Shown one piece after another: positions 8,083-16,917 of a stretch of 64,000 nt of DNA. Origin of the DNA: an uncultured Legionellales bacterium (GTDB lineage: Bacteria > Pseudomonadota > Gammaproteobacteria > UBA1113); assembly GCA_945957175.1 (NCBI GenBank), contig CAMFJL010000004.1, forward strand, positions 61,374 through 125,373, in the 5' to 3' direction. The first letter of the stretch is position 1. Each line of letters opens with the position of its first letter. The translations under genes were made by a program, and so were the position numbers. The notes under the pieces were generated by a model. That model saw only the letters and a list, made by a program, of their open reading frames with translations, made no database searches and was not told the DNA's origin.

Positions 8083-8874
8083 CTATGCATGTGATAAAGT
8101 CCACCAACCTGCATAAGCTAATAATACTATCACTAATCCAAGCAAAGTACCCGGCACCAGACGCAAACTTTGCCATGGTCGAAACCAACCCATAAACAGT
8201 AAAAAACCAAAAAGTAACCACGCCAATGTGGTTAAAATAAGCTTAGGCTTTAGATAATCAAGTGTAGGTGGATCAAACCAAATGAGCAAACCACCATTTA
8301 TCAGCATGAGCGTCAGCAGCAATAAGCTTAAAATAATAAAGGCTAATAAAAGCTTAGCCTGTACCTCCAGGGGTGGAAAAAAACTGAGCCAACGGATATG
8401 CTTTTTTCCTTTCAAAATAAGATGATGCACATACATAAATAAGGCTTGCAGGCTCGCAGCGACCACAGATGCAATAGTGAAAATGGCAAGAACAACATGC
8501 CAAAACAATACTGGATTGGCCGCGGTATTCACTAAGAGCAAGCCATCGTCAAACCAACCAAGTAAAGTAAAAATAAAACCCATCGGTGCAATAACCAACA
8601 ATAGGCTAAAAACTGGCTGCCAGAGATTAACAAGCGTAATCAGTACTAAGCTTAGCCAAACAACCGCGTTGGCCATATTGATAACTGAAAGATTTTGCAA
8701 ATCGATAACATCAATCCAGCGATGCAACAGATACGATTGCGCAATAATGACGATGATGGCTAAACATGTTGCCAAACCGGGGGCAAGCGGCTTTGAGCGC
8801 TTATAACACTGAAATAAATAACCCGTAAGACTTAAATAACCTAAACATGTGATAAACCAGGTAGCAAATAGCAT
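8083..8874 (-). CDS. ypjD: YpjD, cytochrome c assembly-like inner-membrane protein
   Basis: This 263-aa, highly hydrophobic protein has about eight predicted transmembrane helices from residue 1 to the end. The layout and position next to yfjD match E. coli YpjD, which carries a CcsA/CcmC-like domain. His133 region (FWHVVLAI) and the HWRW-type loops are consistent, but no clear WWD haem-handling motif is visible, so haem transport is not claimed. The stop at 8083 directly abuts a dispersed repeat. Confidence 0.8.
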   Translation of the reverse strand: MLFATWFITCLGYLSLTGYLFQCYKRSKPLAPGLATCLAIIVIIAQSYLLHRWIDVIDLQNLSVINMANAVVWLSLVLITLVNLWQPVFSLLLVIAPMGFIFTLLGWFDDGLLLVNTAANPVLFWHVVLAIFTIASVVAASLQALFMYVHHLILKGKKHIRWLSFFPPLEVQAKLLLAFIILSLLLLTLMLINGGLLIWFDPPTLDYLKPKLILTTLAWLLFGFLLFMGWFRPWQSLRLVPGTLLGLVIVLLAYAGWWTLSHA

Positions 8875-8910
8875 AGTATGCTTTTATCCTTCACGCTTGG
8901 AATGCCTTGA

Positions 8911-9079
8911 GTATATACCCGAGTTCTTTCAAAATGCATACCTGTCATCACGCTGCATTTGGCCTTTGGTTACCTTCTCCTGCAAGGGAAGAAGCGCATT
9001 TTTATACTTACATGGGCAAACCAAAAACTCGCATGTTGAAAAACGACAGCTCTCTATTTTGAACGATCACGGGTATATC
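8911..9079 (+). repeat. Dispersed MITE-like repeat, copy 2
   Basis: The left end GTATATACCCGAGTTCTTTC and right end ending ACGGGTATATC are inverted relative to each other. The centre carries the CTTCTCCTGCAAGGGAAGAAG hairpin and the GCATTTTTATACTTACATG tail. Confidence 0.6.
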
Positions 9080-9101
9080 ATCGCACAAATACACGAGAAG
9101 A

Positions 9102-9941
9102 TCATCTTTGCGTAAAACTCTGTGCAATTAAATTACTAAGACCACTGCGACGCATAACCGCCACTAAATCATGGCAGCTTCGGGTACCTACTTTCATACG
9201 AATACGCTCCCAATGCGTTTGCACCGTACGATAAGAAATACCTAAACGCTTAGCTATTTGCTTGGCGGTCAATCCTTGCATCAGTCCTGCTAAACACTCC
9301 ATCTCGCGACTACTCAATTGCAGTGCACTGTCTTGCCACGGCAACATCCAACGGTCATAGTGCAAGTCGCTTGTGATACTTGCATGCTGGGGTAACTGAG
9401 GATCAGTTAATAAGGGTTGTGGCTGCACAACAATGGCTGTATCCATTTGCCAGGCGTGGAGATATGCCTGTTGCAACAGACTTTCTGCTTTATCGTGAAA
9501 CATTAAGATGAAGCGATAAAGTGTATGCCATTGTTGTTGGCACCAAGGATTCAGCGTCTGATGCCCTAAGGTATCACCGAAGTGATAACCATAGCTCACG
9601 TGGGCTTGCCGAATAATGATGCTCAAACCCGTTTTCAATCCCAAATAGTCTCGGCCATGCTGCAAAATAGGATCGTTTTGATCAAACTCAAGCCATGTAT
9701 ACTCACCCGTAGGTAATTGTTCATTCAGCATTGTCACAAGCGGCGTCTGCAATAAGTCATGCTCAACGCAATGATCGAGCCAAAGCGGATGCGTACATAA
9801 CATTGCGCGCTTGCCCCGTTCATCGACACGTACAAAATGAAAAAAATCCGCACCTAACGCACTTAATCCTGGTTCACAGCATTGCTTAAACGCAGTGCTG
9901 GCCGCCATGGCCCAATCAACCGCAAAGCGTAATGTTGTCAT
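9102..9941 (-). CDS. LuxR-family transcriptional regulator
   Basis: This 279-aa protein has a C-terminal GerE/LuxR helix-turn-helix (about 205-270): LSSREMECLAGLMQGLTAKQIAKRLGISYRTVQTHWERIR. The Glu, Gly-Leu-T, AKxLGIS and TVxxH positions are canonical. The N-terminal 190 residues form an uncharacterised sensor domain without a receiver Asp. Several Trp/Tyr residues there recall autoinducer-binding folds, but no luxI-like gene is visible. It begins 9 bases after aroA and so is probably co-transcribed with it, an unusual partner. Confidence 0.85.
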   Translation of the reverse strand: MTTLRFAVDWAMAASTAFKQCCEPGLSALGADFFHFVRVDERGKRAMLCTHPLWLDHCVEHDLLQTPLVTMLNEQLPTGEYTWLEFDQNDPILQHGRDYLGLKTGLSIIIRQAHVSYGYHFGDTLGHQTLNPWCQQQWHTLYRFILMFHDKAESLLQQAYLHAWQMDTAIVVQPQPLLTDPQLPQHASITSDLHYDRWMLPWQDSALQLSSREMECLAGLMQGLTAKQIAKRLGISYRTVQTHWERIRMKVGTRSCHDLVAVMRRSGLSNLIAQSFTQR

Positions 9942-9950
9942 CCTCTGCTC

Positions 9951-11267
9951 CTAATCCGTGTTTGATATCAGCACCAAACCAAGTTGACCCGCTAAATCAA
10001 TAAAATTGGGGAACGATGTTGCAATATTGTCGCAATCTGTCACCACAATCGGTGCCAAAGCCACACTGCCTGCAACCAGTAATGCCATAGCGATACGATG
10101 ATCCCCTTTCGCATCGATCGTACCGCCCCGAAACACGCCACCTTGAATCTGCATTGCGTCATCGGTCCATTGGCATGCAATCCCTAAGCTTGTTAATGCC
10201 TCTGCCATTGTCGCGAGCCGATTGCTTTCTTTCACCGTGAGCTCTTTCACCCCCGTAACTGATGTCACCCCTTCTGACATGGCTGCGGCAACAAAAATAA
10301 TCGGAAACTCATCAATGGCGCTGGCCACAAATTCACTGGGAATGGTGATACCTTTGAGTTTGGCTGAAGCGACTGTTATGGTTGCCGTAGGCTCAAGCGC
10401 ACCGGCAACTGTTGTTTCTGTTATGTCAATGCGAGCCCCCATCAAACGCAAAATGTGAATAAGACCCAATCTGCTTGGATTGATACCCACATGTTTGATT
10501 TGAATCTGTGAGCCTGGTACAAGACATGCCGCAACCATAAAAAAGGCTGCTGAAGAAAAATCACCTGGTACATGTAAATCTAATGGCGCTAAGGCTGTTG
10601 GTGGCGTTAAGGTAACACTACTATCATGGCAGACAAGCGCCACCCCCATCTGAATTAACATACGCTCACTGTGATCGCGGCTCAGGGTTGGCTCTGTGAT
10701 GGTGGTATTACCATCCGCATAAAGGCCGGCCAGTAAGAGACATGATTTAACTTGCGCGCTGCTAACAGGGCTTGCATAGTGAATGCCTTGCAACGTAGCT
10801 GGCTCAATGGCAAGCGGCGCTGTATCAGCAGTGGTTCCTTTGATATTGGCACCCATCTGTGTCAGCGGCTCAATGATCCGTTTCATGGGCCTTTTGCTTA
10901 ACGACACATCTCCCACAAGGGTTGAGGTAAAACGCTGGCCTGATAAAAGGCCTGCCATGAGACGCATCCCAGTGCCCGAATTACCAAAATCAAGCGACTG
11001 CGAGGCCGCTTTCAACCCATGAAGTCCCACCCCGTCAATGATCCAATGGGTCAAAGACGAATGGCTCGCACGTATAGATACGCCTAAGGCTTGCAAAGCC
11101 TGCATGGTATGTCGATTATCCTCGCCCAGCAGCAAACCTTGCAGATGAGAAACGCCATCGGCAAGTGCACTTAACATGACCGCACGATGCGATATAGACT
11201 TGTCGCCTGGCACCTGTATTTCACCGTGTAGGCCAGATGATAAAGGCTTTGATTGATATTGCAACAT
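9951..11267 (-). CDS. aroA: 3-phosphoshikimate 1-carboxyvinyltransferase (EPSP synthase)
   Basis: This 438-aa enzyme catalyses the sixth step of the shikimate pathway (shikimate-3-phosphate plus PEP). The active-site strings are complete: GDKSISHRAVM (about 21-31, Lys23), LDFGNSGTGMRLMAG (about 91-105), SKRPM (about 123-127), SSAQVKS, SRDHSE, and the C-terminal DEFPIIFVAA and KESNR. Length is typical for the family. It is followed closely by the luxR-type gene. A diverged paralogue of the same fold lies upstream on the same strand. Confidence 0.95.
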   Translation of the reverse strand: MLQYQSKPLSSGLHGEIQVPGDKSISHRAVMLSALADGVSHLQGLLLGEDNRHTMQALQALGVSIRASHSSLTHWIIDGVGLHGLKAASQSLDFGNSGTGMRLMAGLLSGQRFTSTLVGDVSLSKRPMKRIIEPLTQMGANIKGTTADTAPLAIEPATLQGIHYASPVSSAQVKSCLLLAGLYADGNTTITEPTLSRDHSERMLIQMGVALVCHDSSVTLTPPTALAPLDLHVPGDFSSAAFFMVAACLVPGSQIQIKHVGINPSRLGLIHILRLMGARIDITETTVAGALEPTATITVASAKLKGITIPSEFVASAIDEFPIIFVAAAMSEGVTSVTGVKELTVKESNRLATMAEALTSLGIACQWTDDAMQIQGGVFRGGTIDAKGDHRIAMALLVAGSVALAPIVVTDCDNIATSFPNFIDLAGQLGLVLISNTD

Positions 11268-11288
11268 TATGTTCCCTTATTTACTTGG

Positions 11289-11410
11289 GTATATACCCGT
11301 CGTCTTTCAAAACACCTGCTTTCAGATGCGCGGCGTCATGGTTATAGAAGTACGCCCTTTGCGGTCACTCTTACAGATTAAGCATCTGTGCATTTCGAAG
11401 TTACTTCGTG
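11289..11410 (+). repeat. Dispersed repeat, variant with TATACCCGTCGTCTTTCAA end
   Basis: It starts with the best-preserved left terminus of the family (11291-11310). The interior differs from the common form: CGGCGTCATGGTTATAGAAG followed by CTCTTACAGATTAAGCATCTGTG. A similar interior occurs at 16558-16690, and the CTCTTACAGAT stretch recurs near 49960. Confidence 0.5.
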
Positions 11411-11505
11411 TTAAAGATAACATCACCTATATCTATCGTACCATGAAGCGATATGACAAATAAGTACTTTATAAATTATTTTATCATGTGATATGAAATA
11501 ATTTG

Positions 11506-12531
11506 CTATACGGCCAACCAATAGGGTTGTAATTGTTCCACACAGGGCACCCAATCGCACACGACGCCCGCTGTTTCCATCCCGGTGATATGCCAAGCAT
11601 AGGCGCTTTCCGTTAAATAACGACCCGCGACATAATTAGCTTGCTTGCACCTCGTACTCACAAGAAGAAGCGCTTGTAGCACCCAAGGTTCATCGATACC
11701 ATCGAAGACGAGACCACCTTGGTAGCTTGCAGCACCTATCATATCCAAGCTATCCATGCCTTCTGCGCGTTTTGTTATCGTTATCCGAACCCCTAGCTGT
11801 TGTAACACCGTAAAAAGACACATCAAGGTGTTTTGCGAAGCTTTGTTCAAACGATTAAGATGTGTTATCCGCACATGACCCCGAATACATGCACTTACCG
11901 CAATGAGTGTTGATACAAACGGCAGGTTATGAGTCGCCTGAAATTGATAATGCCCAAGTATCATGGCATGGGGATTGGCTATGCTTATCTCGCGATTTTT
12001 AACATCATATTGAAAGTCGAGCCCCATCATTTGATAAGGTGAGAGCAGATCGCCTGTTAAAAAGCCATCTGACAACAAAACATGCGCTATGTCATAGTGC
12101 CCTGCATGCAGCGCACGTAAGGCAATAAAAGGTAATATCGTTTCCTCATCACCCATAGGCTGATAAGCTTGTGCCTGGTACGTGCCTGGATATACACGAA
12201 TAAGACTTAAAGCATCATCTGTTTCAACACAAATACCTGAGTTTGCCAGTAAATGCTGAATTTGCCATAGCGCTGCCCTTGCTTCCAAGACGCCGTGAAT
12301 ACGAATTAACATAGGCTGTTTCGCAAAAGTTGACACGATGATCAAGGCTGCCAAAGCTTTGGGTGCTATGTTGCCATCAATGTCACAAACATCGTGAGCC
12401 AAATCACTTTCTGTAACTGACGTATCCTTAGCCAAGCTTTCGATCATGCCTGAAAGTTCGATTGTCAGCAAAGCAGGGATGGCATAAAATCGCTGATTTA
12501 ATGCCGGTTTGGGCTGAATCCTTAAATACAT
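11506..12531 (-). CDS. Degenerate EPSP-synthase-fold paralogue
   Basis: This 341-aa protein is about 100 residues shorter than AroA. Its second half aligns by eye with the neighbouring AroA: VSTLIAVSACIRGHVRITHL against AAFFMVAACLVPGSQIQIKH, then LN, VLQQLGVRITIT against RLMGARIDIT, and DEPWVLQALLLVSTRCKQAN against DEFPIIFVAAAMSEGVTS. The catalytic strings are missing: no DKSISHR, no GNSGT, no KESNR. It is therefore likely not an EPSP synthase, but a diverged member of the enolpyruvate-transferase fold. It could be a regulatory or structural derivative, or a gene under decay that has kept its frame. The frame is intact from ATG 12531. Confidence 0.65.
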   Translation of the reverse strand: MYLRIQPKPALNQRFYAIPALLTIELSGMIESLAKDTSVTESDLAHDVCDIDGNIAPKALAALIIVSTFAKQPMLIRIHGVLEARAALWQIQHLLANSGICVETDDALSLIRVYPGTYQAQAYQPMGDEETILPFIALRALHAGHYDIAHVLLSDGFLTGDLLSPYQMMGLDFQYDVKNREISIANPHAMILGHYQFQATHNLPFVSTLIAVSACIRGHVRITHLNRLNKASQNTLMCLFTVLQQLGVRITITKRAEGMDSLDMIGAASYQGGLVFDGIDEPWVLQALLLVSTRCKQANYVAGRYLTESAYAWHITGMETAGVVCDWVPCVEQLQPYWLAV

Positions 12532-12888
12532 GACTAACTCCTGTCAATACTCACGGGTCTTTTAGATGTCTATGTGATCTGAAGTCAAACTAAACTATCG
12601 ACGACGTACCGCGACTTGTTCGCGACATCTAGGTTTTGGTACCGCATGGTGCCTACCATTTAAGAAAACGGGGCATCGTTCAATTCACACATATATATTA
12701 TTTTTTAATGCCGCGTTGTACCATCCGTATCGAATACCTAAGCATCGTATAAAAATATTGTCGTCACCGCTTTTAATTGCTCACAAAGTTTCCAAAATAA
12801 CCTATAGTGATAGAAAGCGTTCTTGATTTTTAGTGGAACGGACAAGCGTGATTGCAGATGCATGAAACTGTGATAAGGGGTCTTCGAT
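12532..12888. other. Divergent intergenic region
   Basis: These 357 bases between divergent genes hold a small CGCGACTTGTTCGCG hairpin near 12611 and AT-rich stretches suitable for promoters (around 12690-12800). I see no gene or known regulatory element. Confidence 0.4.
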
Positions 12889-13461
12889 ATGAGCACATGG
12901 GTTTACGACAGTCATCAATCGCAATGGCTGACTTTAATACAACTTGCAGAAGCACAGGCCAAACTAGCGCTGCCTGATCTGCTAGAGCAATATCTCTCGT
13001 CGCTACTGCTGCGCTTTAATAAACAACCCGATATTGCTGGTGCTGTCTTAGCCGAAGACTACCTGCATGCCGCTGAGCTCAATGGCGCCGCAAGACGTTT
13101 TGCCATGCTCGAGGTGGCTGAAAAGTGTTTATTATTTGCGGGGCTTTTCCCGGCACGCGCTGAAAAACGGTTGGTGAACGTGCGTTATTGGACTGATTTG
13201 GGACGTTCGGCTTACCAACAATTAGCCTCAGCAACGCAACAAGCCTTGTCGGAATTTTATGAAACCATTGCCCGTGAGTTTGTGACGCTGATGACAGTGC
13301 TTATTGCCTGTCGTCAGCACCCTTGGCTAAAGCCTAGCATCTCTGTCATGGATGCTTATAGCCTGTGGGAACTCGAACCGTGCCATGCACTGTTTACCCA
13401 ACTAGGCTATGCACCCCCAACTGCCACAGTGATTCATCCTGCTTCACCTACCACACATTAA
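12889..13461 (+). CDS. Conserved hypothetical protein
   Basis: This 190-aa, mostly helical soluble protein has no signal peptide. A central stretch, EVAEKCLLFAGLFPARAEKRLVNVRYWTDLGRSAY, resembles a conserved gammaproteobacterial family of unknown function with the pattern GD..L..SGFFP..... RLV....Y...G..AY. The ATG at 12889 is preceded by GGGGTC, a weak Shine-Dalgarno. The next gene is convergent, with a hairpin between them. No function is assigned. Confidence 0.65.
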   Translation: MSTWVYDSHQSQWLTLIQLAEAQAKLALPDLLEQYLSSLLLRFNKQPDIAGAVLAEDYLHAAELNGAARRFAMLEVAEKCLLFAGLFPARAEKRLVNVRYWTDLGRSAYQQLASATQQALSEFYETIAREFVTLMTVLIACRQHPWLKPSISVMDAYSLWELEPCHALFTQLGYAPPTATVIHPASPTTH

Positions 13462-13463
13462 AC

Positions 13464-13491
13464 CTCATGGCGCCGATACCGACGCCATGAG
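13464..13491. terminator. Hairpin between convergent genes
   Basis: CTCATGGCG and CGCCATGAG form a 9-bp stem directly after the stop of the 190-aa gene and before the stop of the 991-aa gene. There is no clear T run, so this is a probable but unproven bidirectional terminator. Confidence 0.5.
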
Positions 13492-13522
13492 ACAGACAGA
13501 TCTAAAACCCAAAAATCCCGTA

Positions 13523-16498
13523 CTAGTTCCTACTCCATGATGCATCAAAGAAAAAGTCGCTCTCTGGCGCCTTGGCATCCTTGGTAGCGGGGTTTGGCTT
13601 TAGGTCAAACAACGATGGGCCGCCCGGAGACGACAGCTTGGTGGACGTAGTTTTCTTTGCTAGCTCGCTTTCTAGACTCGGAAATGCCGCGCTAGGTTGG
13701 ATAATTTTAACTTGGCTTTGCCGCAAACCTTGCTCTAAGGCCTGTTGACTATTCCCTACTAAAGGAACATCTATCAAATTAAGAAGTCGTAACGCTGGCG
13801 CCAACGGTAAGGCTTCGGCAAGTGCTATCAGCGCATACTCATCCATCTGTTCATTACCACCCAACACTAAGTCTTTGATAGCACTGCCTGGCAAAGCATA
13901 AGCAATCGCCGTCGCTTCCGTCGCTGTTAACTGGCACAAACTGAGATCTAATTCGACAGCGCTTGAGTCTCGGCGCATAAACTGATCCAACGCTTCTTGT
14001 TTGTCTGAACGTCCTGCTTTTATCAACCGATCACTCAGCGCATACAAAGCGCATAAGTTAGGAAGTAAGCTCTGAAGTTGAAGCTTCATAAACCTTACCT
14101 GAGACTCACCCGAAAGCTGCTTAGCAACACTGAAAATACGATATAATGCATGATAAAGCCAGACAGTGCGAGTATCCCGACCTATAGTGAACCAAGCATC
14201 ATATTTATCCGAGATAAGAGCATCGAGCCATCTCAGCGTTTCTTGAGCATTTTCATCCTTTACACCCCCGAGACGATTAAAAATGGACGCAATACCGTCA
14301 GGTACATGATACTTGACACGGCCATACGACACTTGTGTATCATCCCATCGCCAAGCACTTACAGGAAAAAAACCTTCAGAGATAGCTTCACCTAATGTGC
14401 AATATAAAGTACGTAAACTTGTTGTTAACGTACGCGCCATGTCAGGCACATCCTGATAAGAAGGGATACCACTCACCGAGCTAGAATCACTACTACTGCT
14501 ACTCGAGCTTGAGCATGGCGCCACATCTGGAGAAGAAGAAGAGAGCGAATCACGACTACTACTCGACGGCTGAGTACTTAATGCCCGTGGTTGGCTAGCC
14601 ATCAAGACCAATGGCCGTGCTGAGCTGCTACTGCTACTGCTACTGCTACTGCTACTGCTACTGCTACTGCTACTGCTACTCGATATTGTGGGCGATGCGG
14701 TCGATAAATCAAGCGCTTGATGCGTAGCACTTGGTAGTTGCACAATGGGCCTACTGAAATTTTTGCGTTGCCATTTCTCCTTAAACTCAGCATGTAAAGA
14801 CTCACTCAGTCCTAAAGCTTCTACGTGGGGCACCGCTCGTCCAAGGTATTCGACTAGATTGCTAAGTTTAGTAGTGAAAATTTTTCCTACACCAGTGAGA
14901 TCGATTTGGGTCAATGATAACGCAGACACCTCCTGTAGCGCTTGGGTAAGCGTCTCCACAGAAGCATCCGGATTATGCGCTAATGTGGCATCAAAGATTT
15001 TTTTTACAGCGATATCTATTTGAGCCAATGATAGCGCAGTTACATCTTCTAGTGCCTGAATGAGAAGATCCACAGAAGCGGCTGGATTATTGGCCCGTGT
15101 GGCCTTGAGAATCATTTTTATACTGGTAAGATCGCTTTGGGCCAATAATAACGCAGGTACATCCTGTGCATCCTGCGCATCCTGTAGCGGTTGGATAAGA
15201 TCCTCCACAAGAGCATATGGATTTTGCGTTAGTGTAGCATTGAAAACTGCTCTTATCATAACAAGCTCTTTGGGAGTCAATGATAGCGTGACTACATTCT
15301 CTAGCACTTGGATGAGAAAACTCCCCGAAGCCGCTGGATTATCTATTAGTGCAACATTGAGGATTGTTTTGATACTGGCAAGATCGCGCTGGTTCAAAGA
15401 TAATACAGGTGCATCCTGTAGCGCTCGAATAAGAGCCCCCACAGAAGCGCTTGGATTATGCGCCACCGAAAGGACTGAAAGCTTAGTATCACCCACCAAC
15501 ACAAACGCAATGGCTTGCATATCCTCTGTCTCAAGACCGCATTCATTTAAATTTAAGGCAGTCCCGGTACCCTGAAGAAAATCAATTAAGCTTTGATATT
15601 CGATCTGAGATGCCTCATCTCCTGCGAATCTGTTGAGTAAATCTTTCAGCCTTATTAAGGTGGGTATTAGTGCTTCTAAACGGTTTTGTAAAAAGGTTTC
15701 TGATTTAGGCGGTGGCGCTTGCTTTTGGTGCGCATCCGCACCCGCAGCAGCTCGTACTTGGTTCTCTTCTTTTTTTAGATGATTGTAAATGGCAAACGTA
15801 TCACGCAACAAACGACGCCATAAGGCAATCATCATATCTTCCTCTTGTTCGGCTATTTGCTGTCCTTCCTTTCTCAGCAAGACTTCACTCTTTGACACCG
15901 CCGCTATCAAAGCCTCTATCGCTATAGCATTTTGAGGATTCTGTGCTAATCTCGTCCATAGCGCTTCCGTGACATCTGCCCCGGCTAAATCATCATGCAC
16001 TTTAACTATCTGCAAAGGTAAATTTGTTGCAGCCGCTGCTAGCGCATCGCAAAGCGCTCTCAACGATTTAAATAGCTCTAACGCACGTGTCCGCTTTTGA
16101 TGTACTTCTTCGTGTCCATTTACCATCCTACGAAGACTACCTGGGTCTCGACCTGGCGTACCTTGCCAGCTTGATGACAGACTTGATGACAGAGCGGACT
16201 TCGCCGGATGTCCAGAACGCTGTATTGTTATGCCGACTGGTAATGGGGCACTAGACAAACCGCGGCTCGGAGATGAGTCTGGGCTTGATGATGAGCTGCT
16301 CGACGATGGTGAGGATGAATCTGGACTTGATGATAAGCTGCTCGACGATGGTGACGATAAATCTGAGCTTGGCGATAAGCAACTTTGGGATGAGGATGGT
16401 GATACTGTTTCTTTTGGTGACAGTTCGGTATTATTATCTGCGTCTGGAAAGACAGCCTGTTGTTCTTGTTGCTCTTCATCACTATCAAATTGAAACAT
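13523..16498 (-). CDS. Large Ser-rich, repeat-containing protein, probable secreted effector
   Basis: This 991-aa protein has no signal peptide or clear membrane span. The N-terminal part (about 30-85) is Ser/Pro-rich with repeated SSPDSSSPSSS units. About 340-570 holds at least five imperfect repeats of about 43 residues around NPxASVxxLIQALxDVxALSLxQxDL. Residues about 607-630 are a pure Ser tract encoded by alternating AGT/AGC. A second Ser-rich linker follows, then a C-terminal helical domain and ribonuclease-inhibitor-like LRR pieces (LDLSLCQLTATEATAIA, LVLGGNEQMDEYALIALAEAL). Poly-Ser linkers plus LRRs are typical of exported effectors of intracellular Legionellales; this role is inferred. 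It is flanked by convergent and unrelated genes. Confidence 0.75.
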   Translation of the reverse strand: MFQFDSDEEQQEQQAVFPDADNNTELSPKETVSPSSSQSCLSPSSDLSSPSSSSLSSSPDSSSPSSSSSSSSPDSSPSRGLSSAPLPVGITIQRSGHPAKSALSSSLSSSWQGTPGRDPGSLRRMVNGHEEVHQKRTRALELFKSLRALCDALAAAATNLPLQIVKVHDDLAGADVTEALWTRLAQNPQNAIAIEALIAAVSKSEVLLRKEGQQIAEQEEDMMIALWRRLLRDTFAIYNHLKKEENQVRAAAGADAHQKQAPPPKSETFLQNRLEALIPTLIRLKDLLNRFAGDEASQIEYQSLIDFLQGTGTALNLNECGLETEDMQAIAFVLVGDTKLSVLSVAHNPSASVGALIRALQDAPVLSLNQRDLASIKTILNVALIDNPAASGSFLIQVLENVVTLSLTPKELVMIRAVFNATLTQNPYALVEDLIQPLQDAQDAQDVPALLLAQSDLTSIKMILKATRANNPAASVDLLIQALEDVTALSLAQIDIAVKKIFDATLAHNPDASVETLTQALQEVSALSLTQIDLTGVGKIFTTKLSNLVEYLGRAVPHVEALGLSESLHAEFKEKWQRKNFSRPIVQLPSATHQALDLSTASPTISSSSSSSSSSSSSSSSSSSSSARPLVLMASQPRALSTQPSSSSRDSLSSSSPDVAPCSSSSSSSSDSSSVSGIPSYQDVPDMARTLTTSLRTLYCTLGEAISEGFFPVSAWRWDDTQVSYGRVKYHVPDGIASIFNRLGGVKDENAQETLRWLDALISDKYDAWFTIGRDTRTVWLYHALYRIFSVAKQLSGESQVRFMKLQLQSLLPNLCALYALSDRLIKAGRSDKQEALDQFMRRDSSAVELDLSLCQLTATEATAIAYALPGSAIKDLVLGGNEQMDEYALIALAEALPLAPALRLLNLIDVPLVGNSQQALEQGLRQSQVKIIQPSAAFPSLESELAKKTTSTKLSSPGGPSLFDLKPNPATKDAKAPESDFFFDASWSRN
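14627..14680. repeat. Hexanucleotide microsatellite (GCTACT)9
   Basis: Nine perfect tandem copies of GCTACT encode alternating AGT/AGC Ser codons on the minus strand, inside the 991-aa gene. Because the unit is six bases, slippage would change the length of the Ser tract without shifting the frame. Confidence 0.9.
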
Positions 16499-16557
16499 GA
16501 TGTTTCCCCTTTATTATTCGTTGTTTTAGGTCGCTCATGTGACAAATACATAGGACT

Positions 16558-16690
16558 GACAAGCTTCATCTTTCAAAACATTGAACCTTAGATACGCGGA
16601 GTCATGATTATAGAAGCAACTCTTGTGGTCGCACCGACAACCGAAACTTCTCGTATATAAACCCAATACTTTCAAATTGAATAGGTATGG
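16558..16690 (+). repeat. Dispersed repeat, variant interior
   Basis: It shares CTTTCAAAAC, CGCGGNGTCATGNTTATAGAAG and a following GTGGTCGCACC-type stretch with 11289-11410. A second terminus-like CGTATATAAACCCAATACTTTC occurs at about 16654-16675. Confidence 0.45.
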
Positions 16691-16880
16691 ATCCCTAAAT
16701 CTGTACAAGAACTGTTGACATTGTACATGTTTTTTTCAAGTTTGCCTATACCTTAAGTATGCAAGATGTGTGCTTTTAGTTTCACTCACTTAACATGCAA
16801 AAAACGCCATTCTCCTAACTTGGAAGAAGACAACAGAAGGGATAAATGAGGGGTTAATCGCATAGCATCGCGATGATGAA

Positions 16881-16904
16881 GGCGTGTACATGGCTGTACA
16901 CGCC
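16881..16904. terminator. Hairpin downstream of gltA
   Basis: GGCGTGTACA and TGTACACGCC form a perfect 10-bp stem with a TGGC tetraloop, 14 bases beyond the gltA stop. A T run is lacking, so termination strength is uncertain. Confidence 0.55.
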
Positions 16905-16917
16905 ACAAGGGTCGGAT

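Larger units (their letters stand above)
16499..16917. other. Intergenic region with dispersed-repeat remnants
   Basis: The region between gltA and the 991-aa gene holds a repeat at about 16558-16690 (CATCTTTCAAAACATTGA end and a GCGGAGTCATGATTATAGAAG interior like that at 11330). It also holds a terminator-like hairpin just before the gltA stop. The promoter of the 991-aa gene must lie near 16500-16560. I see no gene. Confidence 0.5.

Noticed and set aside
11506..12531. Calling this gene murA or a second functional aroA
   Set aside because: The active-site strings of both enzymes are missing; only the overall fold pattern is supported.
14627..14680. Possible CRISPR-like or phase-variable tract
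   Set aside because: A six-base unit without spacers is a microsatellite, not CRISPR, and it cannot switch the reading frame.
16228..16569. Long frames opposite or out of frame with the Ser/Pro repeats of the 991-aa gene
   Set aside because: Low-complexity repeats keep all frames open; the 991-aa frame alone continues with folded-domain sequence.
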